Shown here: one piece after another, positions 43,909 to 51,651 of the stretch
Numbering within the stretch: the stretch's first letter is position 1
Layout of the letters: each line of letters starts with the position of its first letter
From: Myxococcales bacterium
GTDB taxonomy: Bacteria; Myxococcota_A; UBA9160; UBA4427
DNA: 64,000 nucleotides
Reading direction: 5' to 3'
NCBI GenBank assembly: GCA_012960035.1
Contig: DUBZ01000115.1
Location: forward strand, 1 to 64,000
The notes under the pieces: generated by a model
Seen by the model: only the letters and a program-made list of their open reading frames with translations
What the model was told of the DNA's origin: nothing
The model's database searches: none
Made by a program: the position numbers and the translations under genes

Positions 43909-44928
43909 TTACGATGCCGAGTGCTTCGAGCGAGTCAGGCGTTTGACTTCCTGATATCGAAAGCACCCGACCTCGTGATCATTGACGAGGCCAACCGCTT
44001 GCATAAAAGCGTAACAGATGGTGGGACCCACAAAGCGAAAACCCAGGCGCTTCAATGTTCGACTGAGTTCGCGGGACCCATCGGTTTCGGTTGGCAGGCC
44101 TCGCGCGGCGGCCCGTCGATTATGAACGACTTCATTGCCAGCAAAACCCCAGAGGAAGTTGGCGAACGCTCCATGGTCCGCTTGTACCGCGAGAAAAGCC
44201 TTGGCGTTGGTCACCGAGGACTCGACCTTCAAGCGATTGCGAACGATGCCAGGGTTCGCGAGCAGTCGCTCACGCTTGCGTTTGTCAAACCGTGCGACCT
44301 TTGGCGGGGCGAAATTCTGATAGACACGCTGGTACTCGGCGCGCTTGGCGAGGATCGTGTTCCAACTCAGCCCCGCTTGGGCGCCTTCGAGGATCAACAT
44401 TTCAAACAGATACCGGTCGTCGCGGGACGGCACGCCCCATTCTTCATCGTGATACGCAACGGCGAGGTCATTGCCTTCAGCCCATCGACATCGTTTCACT
44501 GCGCCCACACTCACTCCGGCAATTTGTGAGAGATCGAGGGTACAGGTTTTGAGCACGGGTGGCTGACGCCTCCCTGTTATGCGCCGGAACCCACTCGGGT
44601 CTCCTTCAAAGCATGGCCGAACACCTCTATGAAAAGAGATCTCGACCGCATCATTCGAAACGACGCGATCGCCGCACCCCGAAAGCAGCGAACCCCCGCG
44701 TTCGAACATGACTGGCGACGGGTAGGCGCGACACATTCTTGGACGGGTCGCATGGATGCCGCAGGGACTGTCTTCCAAAAGATTCTCGCACCAAAATCGC
44801 AGCAGCCCATCGGGCCGGGGCTCAGCATGCGGGACGAACATCTGCGCTTTGGAGTCCCGGGGCGACATGCGGAAATCTCCAGCGTCGGGGAACATCTCAA
44901 CTTCGAATGACGGGCAGCGTCTCCGCAC
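43909..44928 (-). CDS. tag: DNA-3-methyladenine glycosylase I (Tag) with in-frame upstream cysteine-cluster region
   Basis: The C-terminal 199 codons (start possible at GTG 44508, GGAG five bases before) are Tag: RCRWAEGNDLAVAYHDEEWG, ILEGAQAGLSWNTIL, FLWGFAGNEVVHN and FRFVGPTICYAFMQAVGLVNDH. The zinc ligands Cys near the start and His/Cys at the end (NDHEVGCFRY) are present. It excises 3-methyladenine from alkylated DNA. Upstream, in the same frame and without a stop, about 100 residues read CENLLEDSPCGIHATRPRMC and CRAYP, the second half of a YkgJ-type cysteine cluster (CxxL..CxIxxxRPxxCRxYP); its first half (CxxCxxCC) is missing. So it is either a real fusion, or Tag preceded by a decayed gene. 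The HAD gene lies 30 bases upstream. Confidence 0.85.
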   Translation of the reverse strand: MRRRCPSFEVEMFPDAGDFRMSPRDSKAQMFVPHAEPRPDGLLRFWCENLLEDSPCGIHATRPRMCRAYPSPVMFERGGSLLSGCGDRVVSNDAVEISFHRGVRPCFEGDPSGFRRITGRRQPPVLKTCTLDLSQIAGVSVGAVKRCRWAEGNDLAVAYHDEEWGVPSRDDRYLFEMLILEGAQAGLSWNTILAKRAEYQRVYQNFAPPKVARFDKRKRERLLANPGIVRNRLKVESSVTNAKAFLAVQADHGAFANFLWGFAGNEVVHNRRAAARGLPTETDGSRELSRTLKRLGFRFVGPTICYAFMQAVGLVNDHEVGCFRYQEVKRLTRSKHSAS

Positions 44929-44958
44929 CTGGGTAAATCGGTGAGGCGATCGCCGCGA

Positions 44959-45606
44959 TTACTTCTCTCGAAGCAACCCGCTCACGATCGCAGGAATTTC
45001 GCTTGCCGTTTCTACGATGTAACTGGCCGCGGAAAGGTCCGGGGCCGAAGCAAAGGGGTTCGGGACGACGATGCAGCGCATTCCCGCCGCGACCGCCGAC
45101 ACGAGCCCGCGCTCCGAGTCTTCGACGACCAGACAGCGGGCCGGGTCCACGCCGAGTTTCGTGGCCGCATCGAGATACGGATCGGGATGCGGCTTGTGGC
45201 GCGCATAGTCTCCGCCGCGAAGTGCGAACTCGAAATATCGCATCAGGCCCGTCTGCGCGTGAATCATTTCGAAGTGATCGGGATACGCGCTCGTCACAAC
45301 CGCCATGGGCAAGCGACCGTGAAGCTCTTGCAGGCAGGCTTCCACGCCGTCGAAAACGTCGACGCCACTTCGCAGGGCTCGTTCGTAGCGTCGGTTCCGT
45401 TCGTCGCGCAGTGCTTCTCGCTCAGCTTCCGTCGAGCCTTCGATCATTTCAAAAACACTGCGACCTCGCCGCAGCGACCACTCCGCGAAAGTTTCGTGAT
45501 CCAGCTCGATCCCGCGCTCAGCCAACAACTCTCGGTTGGCGGCGTAGAAATGTTTTTCCGTGTCGACCAACACTCCGTCGTTGTCCCAGAAGATCGCGTC
45601 AATCAC
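44959..45606 (-). CDS. HAD-superfamily hydrolase, beta-phosphoglucomutase-like
   Basis: 215 residues. Motif I is FWDNDGVLVDTE (nucleophile Asp8, acid Asp10); the cap helices follow with the HFYAANRELL region; motif II is VVTSAYP (Ser/Thr), motif III the Lys in RHKPHPDPYL, and motif IV VVEDSERGLVSAVAAGM. This is the subclass I HAD layout of phosphoglycolate phosphatase or beta-phosphoglucomutase. Substrate unknown; a sugar or small-metabolite phosphatase is most likely. It is divergent from a small membrane-protein gene with 27 bases between starts, and leads into the Tag ORF. Confidence 0.93.
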   Translation of the reverse strand: MIDAIFWDNDGVLVDTEKHFYAANRELLAERGIELDHETFAEWSLRRGRSVFEMIEGSTEAEREALRDERNRRYERALRSGVDVFDGVEACLQELHGRLPMAVVTSAYPDHFEMIHAQTGLMRYFEFALRGGDYARHKPHPDPYLDAATKLGVDPARCLVVEDSERGLVSAVAAGMRCIVVPNPFASAPDLSAASYIVETASEIPAIVSGLLREK

Positions 45607-45633
45607 CGAAATTTCCTTTTGTCACTTTGGTTG

Positions 45634-46068
45634 ATGTCACATGCAGCCTTTGTGGCCCATGCGCAACTCACACTCGCATGGCAGCGCAGTGCAAATCAGA
45701 CTGCGAGCGCGCCGCATTCTGAATGGTCAACAAAACCATTGGGCGATCTCTTTCTCGCGTACGAATACCACATCGCTTCGTCACAGTTGATCTTCGCAAT
45801 GCTCGACATGGGGGTGACGCTTCGCCCCGACGCCTTCATGGAAGTCATGCGATTTGCCAAAGGCTTCGCCCTAGGTCTGGTATCGGTTCTGTTGGTGAGC
45901 CCCACCATCGCCTTCGGAATCGCCAAGGCATCGCTCTGGCCGGTGCAAGCCGGAGTGCCCGACCCGTTTGCAGACCCGGTGTTCTTCGTCGCGTTCTTCT
46001 ACCGGGGCATTGCCTTCATGACTTCCCTTCCGGGCGTACTCATTCACAGGCGAACCACCGGCGGGTGA
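45634..46068 (+). CDS. Small hypothetical membrane protein
   Basis: 144 residues if translation starts at ATG 45634; ATG 45799 is an alternative. Residues 70-90 (FAKGFALGLVSVLLVSPTIA) and 105-125 (FFVAFFYRGIAFMTSLPGVL) are hydrophobic, with a motif-like YEYHIASSQLIFAMLDMG before them. The frame is open far upstream but that part is antisense to the HAD gene. No family is recognised, and the start is unsure. It lies 101 bases before an SDR gene on the same strand. Confidence 0.45.
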   Translation: MSHAAFVAHAQLTLAWQRSANQTASAPHSEWSTKPLGDLFLAYEYHIASSQLIFAMLDMGVTLRPDAFMEVMRFAKGFALGLVSVLLVSPTIAFGIAKASLWPVQAGVPDPFADPVFFVAFFYRGIAFMTSLPGVLIHRRTTGG

Positions 46069-46169
46069 GCATTACGTCTGCCCACCGCTTTGTTAAAGTC
46101 TTCCTTTAACTTCCTTCCCGATGTCTCGGCATTCCTCAGCCGAGTGCACATTCAAAGAGGTACCCACGT

Positions 46170-47042
46170 ATGGGAATCAAGAACGTCGACATGACGGGCA
46201 AGCAGGTGATGGTCACGGGATGCACCGCGGGTCTGGGCCGTGCGGGCGCCATCAAGCTTGCCGAGATGGGGGCCACGATTTCGGTCGCTTGCCGCAATCG
46301 ATCCAAGGGCGAAAAACTCATCGCAGAAATCAAGCGCAAAACTGGGCGCGACGACTGCTGTCTCTACGTCGGCGACATGGCGTCCTTGGCGGACATCCGA
46401 GCCATCGCCGCAAGCTTCAACGAAAAGGCGCTTCCCCTGGACGTCCTGTTCAACAACGCTGGCGTCGTCATGCAAGAACGCACGACCACCCAAGACGGTT
46501 TTGAGACCACCTTCGGTGTCAACCATCTGGGGTACTTTCTGCTGACGGTCCTGCTGATGGAATCCCTCAAGCGGGCCCCCGCGGCCCGCGTCGTCTGCAC
46601 CGCTTCGGACGCGTACAAATTCGCCGGTGGACGACTCAACTTCGACGACCTCCAATGCGAAGGCAAGTACACAACGTTTGGCGCGTACGGATCATCCAAG
46701 CTCGCGAACATTTTGTTCGCGCGCGAACTCGCCAAGCGGATCGCGAACACGAACATCACCGTCAACGCATTTCATCCGGGCATGGTGGGCAGTGATTTCG
46801 CGAAGAACAACGGTTTCATCGGACGCATCGCGATGACGCTGATCAAGCCCATCGCCCGCAGCACACTCAAGGGTGCGGAGACAGGGATCTACCTGTGCAC
46901 GTCCAAGGACGTCGAGGGGAAGACCGGTGGCTACTACTACAACTGCGCGCCCAACCCGACCCGCGGCGATGCCGTGAATGACGACGACGCGAAGCAACTC
47001 TTCGACGTCAGTGAGAAACTGGTGGGAGCGTCCCTCGATTAA
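46170..47042 (+). CDS. Short-chain dehydrogenase, retinol-dehydrogenase-like
   Basis: 290 residues. TGCTAGLGRAGAIKLAEMG is the TGxxxGxG NAD(P) motif, LFNNAGVV the NNAG, RVVCTASDAYK the catalytic Ser zone, and YGSSKLANILFA the YxxxK. The C-terminus (GAETGIYLCTSKDVEGKTG, YYYNCAPNP) is the pattern of the retinol dehydrogenase/WW-domain oxidoreductase-like SDR group. Substrate unknown, probably a lipophilic alcohol or ketone. It overlaps the convergent esterase gene by 35 bases at the 3' ends. Confidence 0.93.
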   Translation: MGIKNVDMTGKQVMVTGCTAGLGRAGAIKLAEMGATISVACRNRSKGEKLIAEIKRKTGRDDCCLYVGDMASLADIRAIAASFNEKALPLDVLFNNAGVVMQERTTTQDGFETTFGVNHLGYFLLTVLLMESLKRAPAARVVCTASDAYKFAGGRLNFDDLQCEGKYTTFGAYGSSKLANILFARELAKRIANTNITVNAFHPGMVGSDFAKNNGFIGRIAMTLIKPIARSTLKGAETGIYLCTSKDVEGKTGGYYYNCAPNPTRGDAVNDDDAKQLFDVSEKLVGASLD

Positions 47043-48300
47043 AGCTTGCGCCATGCCGCTTGTAGTCTGAATGCAGCGTCCCAAGGAACCGCGCAACGCC
47101 TTCAACCACGATCGCGCTCCGGGGTGAGTGAAAAATGTCGAACGCGTGTTGTGCGCCCGGAATCTCTGCGTAGGCGACTGGTGACTTCGACGTCTCTCGC
47201 AAAAGCTTCACGAAGTGTCGGGCCTCTTCTACCGGAGCGAGGCTGTCCTGGTCTCCATGCACCACAAACATGGGCGGGGCGTCGCTGTGGATGCGGTGCA
47301 TCGGCGACGCGGCCAAGAACGCATCGCGATTGTCCGTTAGTTTTTCTTTGAGCACGTACTTTCCGATGGTTTCGATGAGCCCGCCGTGGACCTGCATGCG
47401 GTACGTGTCCGAAAAATCGTAGACACCATAAAACGGCACACAACCGTTCATCGACGTGTCCACATTCTCGAAGCCCGGCTGGTACGCCGGGTCGTTTGCG
47501 GTGAGGGTCAACAGCGAAGAAAGGTGACCGCCCGCGGAGCCACCGGTCGCGACGATGAAGTTGGGATCGCCACCGTGGTTTGCAATTTCCTCGCGAATCC
47601 AGCGGACGGCCTGTTTCACGTCCAGCAGGTGATCGGGAAACGTCGCCTTCGGGCTGAGACGGTAATTTACCGCAACGCAGACCCAACCCCGCGCGGCCAT
47701 CAAGTTCATGAGCGGAAGCGCTTGTTCTTTCTTGTTGCCAATCATCCAGCCGCCGCCGTGAATCTGCAGCAAGACCGGCGCGGGGGACATGCCCGGGAGC
47801 GGGTTCTTTGGAGCATAAATGTCGAGCATGTGCTTCGGGTTGCCGTCGTCGATATAGGGAACATCGCGCGTCACCTTAACATCCGAGTGCTGCATCTTGA
47901 ACGCCCACAACAGCCGATCCGCTGTCGCGGGGACCGTCATCGCACCTTGGGTTTCATCGGTCCAGCTCGATCGATAGTCCGTGCCGAGTGCGGACGCGAG
48001 GGACTCTTCGACGATGCCCGTCGCGCGTTCTGCGATGGAGCGCAGTGCCAGAAGCCCTGCCCAAGATCCGAACGTGACAAGCAAGCCCAGCCATCCCTGC
48101 CAGGACTCGAGCGCGCCAGCTCCAACAAACCCCGCGGTCGCAATCGCTTGCCAGATGAGATGATGCAGCGGGAGTTCGGAAACCAACCAACCCGCAAAGA
48201 AGCTCGGGATGATGAATGGCGTAATGCGTCGCTGCGCGACAAACGCGTTTGCGGTCAAGAGCGCGCCGAAAAGCGCGAGGCATAAGAAGGTGGTGGACAT
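47008..48300 (-). CDS. Alpha/beta hydrolase, HSL-type esterase with N-terminal membrane segments
   Basis: 430 residues. The first 90 residues hold about three hydrophobic segments (residues 2-20, 28-42, 50-66, 70-86), so the enzyme is membrane-bound. The catalytic domain has HGGGW (181-185), the oxyanion-hole motif of hormone-sensitive-lipase-type esterases, then GGSAGG with nucleophile Ser255, PMFVVHGDQDSLAPVE (acid Asp) and GAQHAFD (His). It hydrolyses short or medium esters, perhaps from lipid or sterol substrates. Its 3' end overlaps the SDR gene by 35 bases; it is divergent from the Nudix gene. Confidence 0.92.
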   Translation of the reverse strand: MSTTFLCLALFGALLTANAFVAQRRITPFIIPSFFAGWLVSELPLHHLIWQAIATAGFVGAGALESWQGWLGLLVTFGSWAGLLALRSIAERATGIVEESLASALGTDYRSSWTDETQGAMTVPATADRLLWAFKMQHSDVKVTRDVPYIDDGNPKHMLDIYAPKNPLPGMSPAPVLLQIHGGGWMIGNKKEQALPLMNLMAARGWVCVAVNYRLSPKATFPDHLLDVKQAVRWIREEIANHGGDPNFIVATGGSAGGHLSSLLTLTANDPAYQPGFENVDTSMNGCVPFYGVYDFSDTYRMQVHGGLIETIGKYVLKEKLTDNRDAFLAASPMHRIHSDAPPMFVVHGDQDSLAPVEEARHFVKLLRETSKSPVAYAEIPGAQHAFDIFHSPRSAIVVEGVARFLGTLHSDYKRHGASFNRGTLPPVSH

Positions 48301-48338
48301 AGGTCGAAACTCCGAGGTTGCGATGATGGTATTCTGCT

Positions 48339-49085
48339 GTGACTCAGTTTATTGGACGCGAACTGAACGGGGCACCAGGCAAAGCGCTGGCACGCGGTTA
48401 TGATGCGGCCTTGGAAACCGAAGAAACCAAAGAAACCGAATTCGCATTCAGGCCCGTGGATCTCGAGCCGAGCGTATCACTTTTAGAAGCGCATTTTGCC
48501 ACTGAGCGAGGACTCGCTCCGGCACCCATTCGCAACTACCACCGTGAGTCGCCCGTAAGCGAGGCCGTAAAAGCGACGGCCACGCCGGCTGCCGTCTTGA
48601 TACCGATCGTTCTATATCCCGAACGACTCCACGTGCTCTTGACGCGCCGTCACGAAGACATCTCGTATCCGGGCCAGATCTGCTTCCCGGGTGGACGCAG
48701 CGATCCAGAAGACCTGGACGCAATTGCAACCGCCCTGCGCGAGGCCCACGAAGAAATCGACTTGCCTCCCGAGCAGGTTCAGGTCCTCGGTTCACTCGGG
48801 CACTACTACACACAGTCAGGTTTTTGCATCACGCCCGTGGTCGGCCTGGTCACGCCCCCATTCGAGCTCACTCCGAGCCCAGGCGAAGTCGTTGAAATTC
48901 TTGAGGTGCCTCTCGCTTCGCTCACCCAGGCAGACTCGTACCGGATCTCGCGCACAGACAAAGAACGTGGCGAAGCCTTTTATGCACTTGAACACGGCAA
49001 CCTTCGATTGAACGGCCCGACCGTGTGCCTCGCGATGGGTTTCTATGAAGCCCTCGCAGAAACCTATCACGCGCTGCAACGCTAA
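48339..49085 (+). CDS. Nudix hydrolase, CoA pyrophosphatase (NudL/NUDT7-like)
   Basis: 248 residues starting at GTG 48339. The Nudix box is G-x5-E-x7-REAHEEIDL, in the span GRSDPEDLDAIATALREAHE plus EIDL, with the metal-binding Glu residues. Before it, TPAAVLIPIVLYPERLHVLL and RHEDISYPGQICFPGG are the UPF0035 signature that separates CoA hydrolases from other Nudix enzymes (LLTxR...HxGQxxFPGG type). Cleaves CoA or acyl-CoA to phosphopantetheine and 3',5'-ADP. A link to the nearby acyl-CoA metabolism is plausible. Its first 60 residues are a polar extension of unknown role. Confidence 0.9.
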   Translation: MTQFIGRELNGAPGKALARGYDAALETEETKETEFAFRPVDLEPSVSLLEAHFATERGLAPAPIRNYHRESPVSEAVKATATPAAVLIPIVLYPERLHVLLTRRHEDISYPGQICFPGGRSDPEDLDAIATALREAHEEIDLPPEQVQVLGSLGHYYTQSGFCITPVVGLVTPPFELTPSPGEVVEILEVPLASLTQADSYRISRTDKERGEAFYALEHGNLRLNGPTVCLAMGFYEALAETYHALQR

Positions 49086-49091
49086 CGCGGC

Positions 49092-49841
49092 CTAGATCGG
49101 ATTTGGGATATCGATGAAGCGCGTCTCAACGTCTAAGTTCGCGGCGCACCACGCGCCAAGCGCCCGAGGTCCAAAACGTTCTGTCGCGTAGTGCCCGGCA
49201 AAGAGATGGTTGAGGCCAGATTCTTCGTACTCACGTACCAAGTTCTCTTGACGGTCCCCGTTTACAAATGTGTCGCAGCCGGCGGCAACGACTTCGGGAT
49301 AGCTCGCCCCTGAAGCACCCGAAATCAGAGCCACGCGTGCGACCCTGTCGGTGCCGAAACGAAACGCCTCAACGGGTTGGCCCACCGCACTTGCCAAGCG
49401 TTCCATGAACTGATCCACAGGTTCCGGCGGATCGACACTGCCCGCGTAACCAACATCAACCGGTTCGAGGTTTGAGAGGCCCAGTTCGCGGGCGAGCACC
49501 GCGTTGTTCCCGACTTCCGCATGGGCATCGAGCGGAAGGTGAAAGGCCAGCACGGACAAGTCGTGTGACAAGATCAGTTTCAAGCGATCCCGGATCGGCC
49601 CCGCACGAAGCACCATCGGATGCGGCATCCCACGCCAAAAGAGACCGTGATGTACGAGGAGCGCATCGGCCTCCCACTCGATCGCCGCCTCGATAAAGCG
49701 TCGGCTCAGCGACACCCCGCACGCGATTCGCCGCACCTCGGACTTGCCTTCGATCTGCAGTCCATTGACGCAGTAGTCCGAGAACGCCTCGGGTTTGAGA
49801 AGTCCGTTTAGACGCTGGGTGATTTGTGTAAGTCCTGGCAT
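49092..49841 (-). CDS. NIF3/YbgI-family metal-binding protein (GTP cyclohydrolase 1 type 2-like)
   Basis: 249 residues. Start ATG 49841 with GGGAGA seven bases before. Family motifs: FSDYCVNGLQIEGKSEVRRI, DALLVHHGLFWRG (two metal-binding His), LSVLAFHLPLDAH (the H..LD site), and near the end LNHLFAGHYATERFGPRALG (metal-binding His and Glu). Hexameric dinuclear-metal proteins; the true reaction is unresolved despite the cyclohydrolase name. It is divergent from the csoR-permease operon and its start is close to the CsoR operators, so it may feel the same regulation. Confidence 0.93.
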   Translation of the reverse strand: MPGLTQITQRLNGLLKPEAFSDYCVNGLQIEGKSEVRRIACGVSLSRRFIEAAIEWEADALLVHHGLFWRGMPHPMVLRAGPIRDRLKLILSHDLSVLAFHLPLDAHAEVGNNAVLARELGLSNLEPVDVGYAGSVDPPEPVDQFMERLASAVGQPVEAFRFGTDRVARVALISGASGASYPEVVAAGCDTFVNGDRQENLVREYEESGLNHLFAGHYATERFGPRALGAWCAANLDVETRFIDIPNPI

Positions 49842-49920
49842 GGATGGGTCTCCCGGGCGCACAGCTTCGCCCGCAGACACCGGGCGATCAAGGCGCCCCT
49901 CCCATTCAGAAAACGGGGCC

Positions 49921-49969
49921 TTGACCGATACCCTATGGGGGTATAGGTTCCGATACCTCCCGGGGGTAT
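49921..49969 (+). promoter_or_regulatory. CsoR-type promoter with two palindromic operators
   Basis: Two 17-base near-palindromes lie 25 bases centre to centre: ATACCCTATGGGGGTAT (49928-49944) and ATACCTCCCGGGGGTAT (49953-49969). Both follow the TACC...GGTA G-tract pattern of CsoR operators. TTGACC at 49921-49926 and TATAGG at 49942-49947 form a plausible promoter, so the first site lies in the spacer and the second over the start of transcription. Repression without copper would be relieved when CsoR binds Cu(I). Confidence 0.8.
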
Positions 49970-50008
49970 CAGGATCCCGGCGCAATTCGAACGAACAGGA
50001 GACCGAAC

Positions 50009-50308
50009 GTGAAACATTTCGACGATCCCGTAGCCAAGAAAAAACTGCTCGCACGCCTGCGACGCATCGAAGGCCAGATCGGCGCGCTCTGCCGCATGGT
50101 CGAAGAAGAGAAGTACTGCGTGGACATCCTGCTTCAAATTTCGGCCGCGCAAGGCGCCCTAGGCAAAACCGGCCAAGTGCTTTTGGGCACCCACGTCGAA
50201 ACGTGCGTCGCTGCCGCGTTCGAAAGCGGTTCCAAGAAGGAACGACAACAGTCGGTCGACGAATTAATGGAAGTCTTCTCCCGCTATGGCGGCATCTCAG
50301 GGCGGTAA
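50009..50308 (+). CDS. csoR: Copper-sensing transcriptional repressor, CsoR family
   Basis: 99 residues, an all-helical DUF156 regulator. LLARLRRIEGQIGALCRMVEE is the family N-terminal helix. The copper ligands are Cys37, His62 and Cys66, with the same 25- and 4-residue spacing as Cys36-His61-Cys65 of M. tuberculosis CsoR, so Cu(I) is the likely signal rather than nickel (RcnR) or sulfur. GTG 50009 follows AGGAG by seven bases. Two matching operators stand directly upstream, implying self-regulation, and the permease begins four bases after its stop. Confidence 0.93.
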   Translation: MKHFDDPVAKKKLLARLRRIEGQIGALCRMVEEEKYCVDILLQISAAQGALGKTGQVLLGTHVETCVAAAFESGSKKERQQSVDELMEVFSRYGGISGR

Positions 50309-50312
50309 CCGC

Positions 50313-51515
50313 ATGACGGATTCAATCGTCAACACGTTTCTCGAACTCGCGCCCTGGTTCCTCGTCGGCATGTTGATCTCGGGGGCGCTGCACGTTTTGC
50401 TCCCTCGCGACTTCATCAAGCGTCAGCTTCGCGGGCGCTTCGGCGTTGCAAAGGCGGTCGCCCTTGGCGTTCCCCTCCCCTTGTGTTCGTGTGGCGTGAT
50501 CCCGGCTGGAATCGGACTCAAACGCGAAGGGGCCGGCAATGGCCCGTCGTTAGGTTTCTTGATCAGTACGCCACAGACCGGCGTGGATTCCATCCTCGTC
50601 AGCGCGTCCTTTCTCGGTTGGCCCTTCGCGTTGTTCAAGGTTGTGGCTGCAGTGGCTACGGGTCTGATCGGTGGATGGATCTCTGACCGCGTGCCCGACA
50701 CGGACCCTCAAGAACGAGACCTCGGCACCGCCAGCGCCGAGGATGAAGAACGCGGGTTCAAGGCGTTTGTGACGCACAGCAATGACTTGCTTGCGAGTAT
50801 CTGGCGATGGTTGGTGTTTGGCGTCCTCGTCAGTGCTGCGATCAACGCATTTTTGCCGGACGGCACGCTGAGCGTCTTTGCCGAACTCGGACCCTTCGCG
50901 GCGGGGCTGGCGGTGCTGGTCGTGTCTTTGCCGCTTTACGTCTGTGCAACGGCTTCCGTCCCCATCGCTGCGGCGATGGTGGCGAACGGCCTGCCGGTCG
51001 GGGCTGCGCTGGTGTTCTTGATGGCGGGTCCTGCAACCAACGTCGCGACCATTGGTGCGATCTATCGTGGCTTCGGCGCGCGACAGCTTGCCGTCTATCT
51101 TGGAGTCCTGATCGTGGGAAGCCTTGGGTTTGGCGTGCTCTTCGACCTCGGCATCAACCCAATCGGCGAATCTTCCCACGTTCACGGCGAGCCTCACCGA
51201 GGATGGTGGGAGATCGGCAGCGCCATTCTTCTCGCGGGGTTGATTTTTCGACTCGCGCTCGCCGATGCATCGCGATTCTTTCGGGCCCGTAACCTGAGCC
51301 ACGACGCTGCAGGCGCGCTCGAAATCCCGATCGTCGACATGAGCTGCGATGGATGTATCGGCAAGATTGAAAAAGCGTTGCTCGCGGTCGATGGTGTGGT
51401 CACTGCCGTCGTCACCCGCAACCCCGATCGCGCAGTGGTACAAGGCGACGCCGCGATGGATCAACTCGATCAAGCAATTTGCGACGCGGGCTACCACACC
51501 GAGCTGCCCGCCTAA
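50313..51515 (+). CDS. Metal-efflux permease (SO_0444/DUF318 family) with C-terminal HMA domain
   Basis: 400 residues. About eight to ten membrane segments; GVPLPLCSCGVIPAGIGL (Cys58 and Cys60) is the CxCG signature of this permease family, and GPATNVATIGAIYRG the second-half motif. A cytosolic insert rich in Asp/Glu separates the halves. The C-terminus is a heavy-metal-associated domain: DMSCDGCIGKIEKALLAVDG with CxxC at 345 and 348. A member of the family exports Cu or Zn in Shewanella; here operon position with CsoR points to copper. It overlaps nothing; the next gene starts 137 bases on. Confidence 0.9.
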   Translation: MTDSIVNTFLELAPWFLVGMLISGALHVLLPRDFIKRQLRGRFGVAKAVALGVPLPLCSCGVIPAGIGLKREGAGNGPSLGFLISTPQTGVDSILVSASFLGWPFALFKVVAAVATGLIGGWISDRVPDTDPQERDLGTASAEDEERGFKAFVTHSNDLLASIWRWLVFGVLVSAAINAFLPDGTLSVFAELGPFAAGLAVLVVSLPLYVCATASVPIAAAMVANGLPVGAALVFLMAGPATNVATIGAIYRGFGARQLAVYLGVLIVGSLGFGVLFDLGINPIGESSHVHGEPHRGWWEIGSAILLAGLIFRLALADASRFFRARNLSHDAAGALEIPIVDMSCDGCIGKIEKALLAVDGVVTAVVTRNPDRAVVQGDAAMDQLDQAICDAGYHTELPA

Positions 51516-51651
51516 AAGTGGGAACAAGACGGGCAAAGCCAGCCAAAAGAACTGCGTGTTGAATCGCAACCCCGTCGGCTGCACAACGCGAGTCGATGCG
51601 GCTAACCTCGGGGGGCCTCGAACCAAGAGGCGCACACTTGAGGACTGCGCA

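Noticed and set aside
43186..44529. 447-codon plus-strand ORF
   Set aside because: Antisense to the P450 and Tag genes, both with clear motifs; no family features of its own.
44941..45633. Upstream part of the long plus ORF before the small membrane protein
   Set aside because: Antisense to the HAD hydrolase; the protein text changes character only after about 45634.
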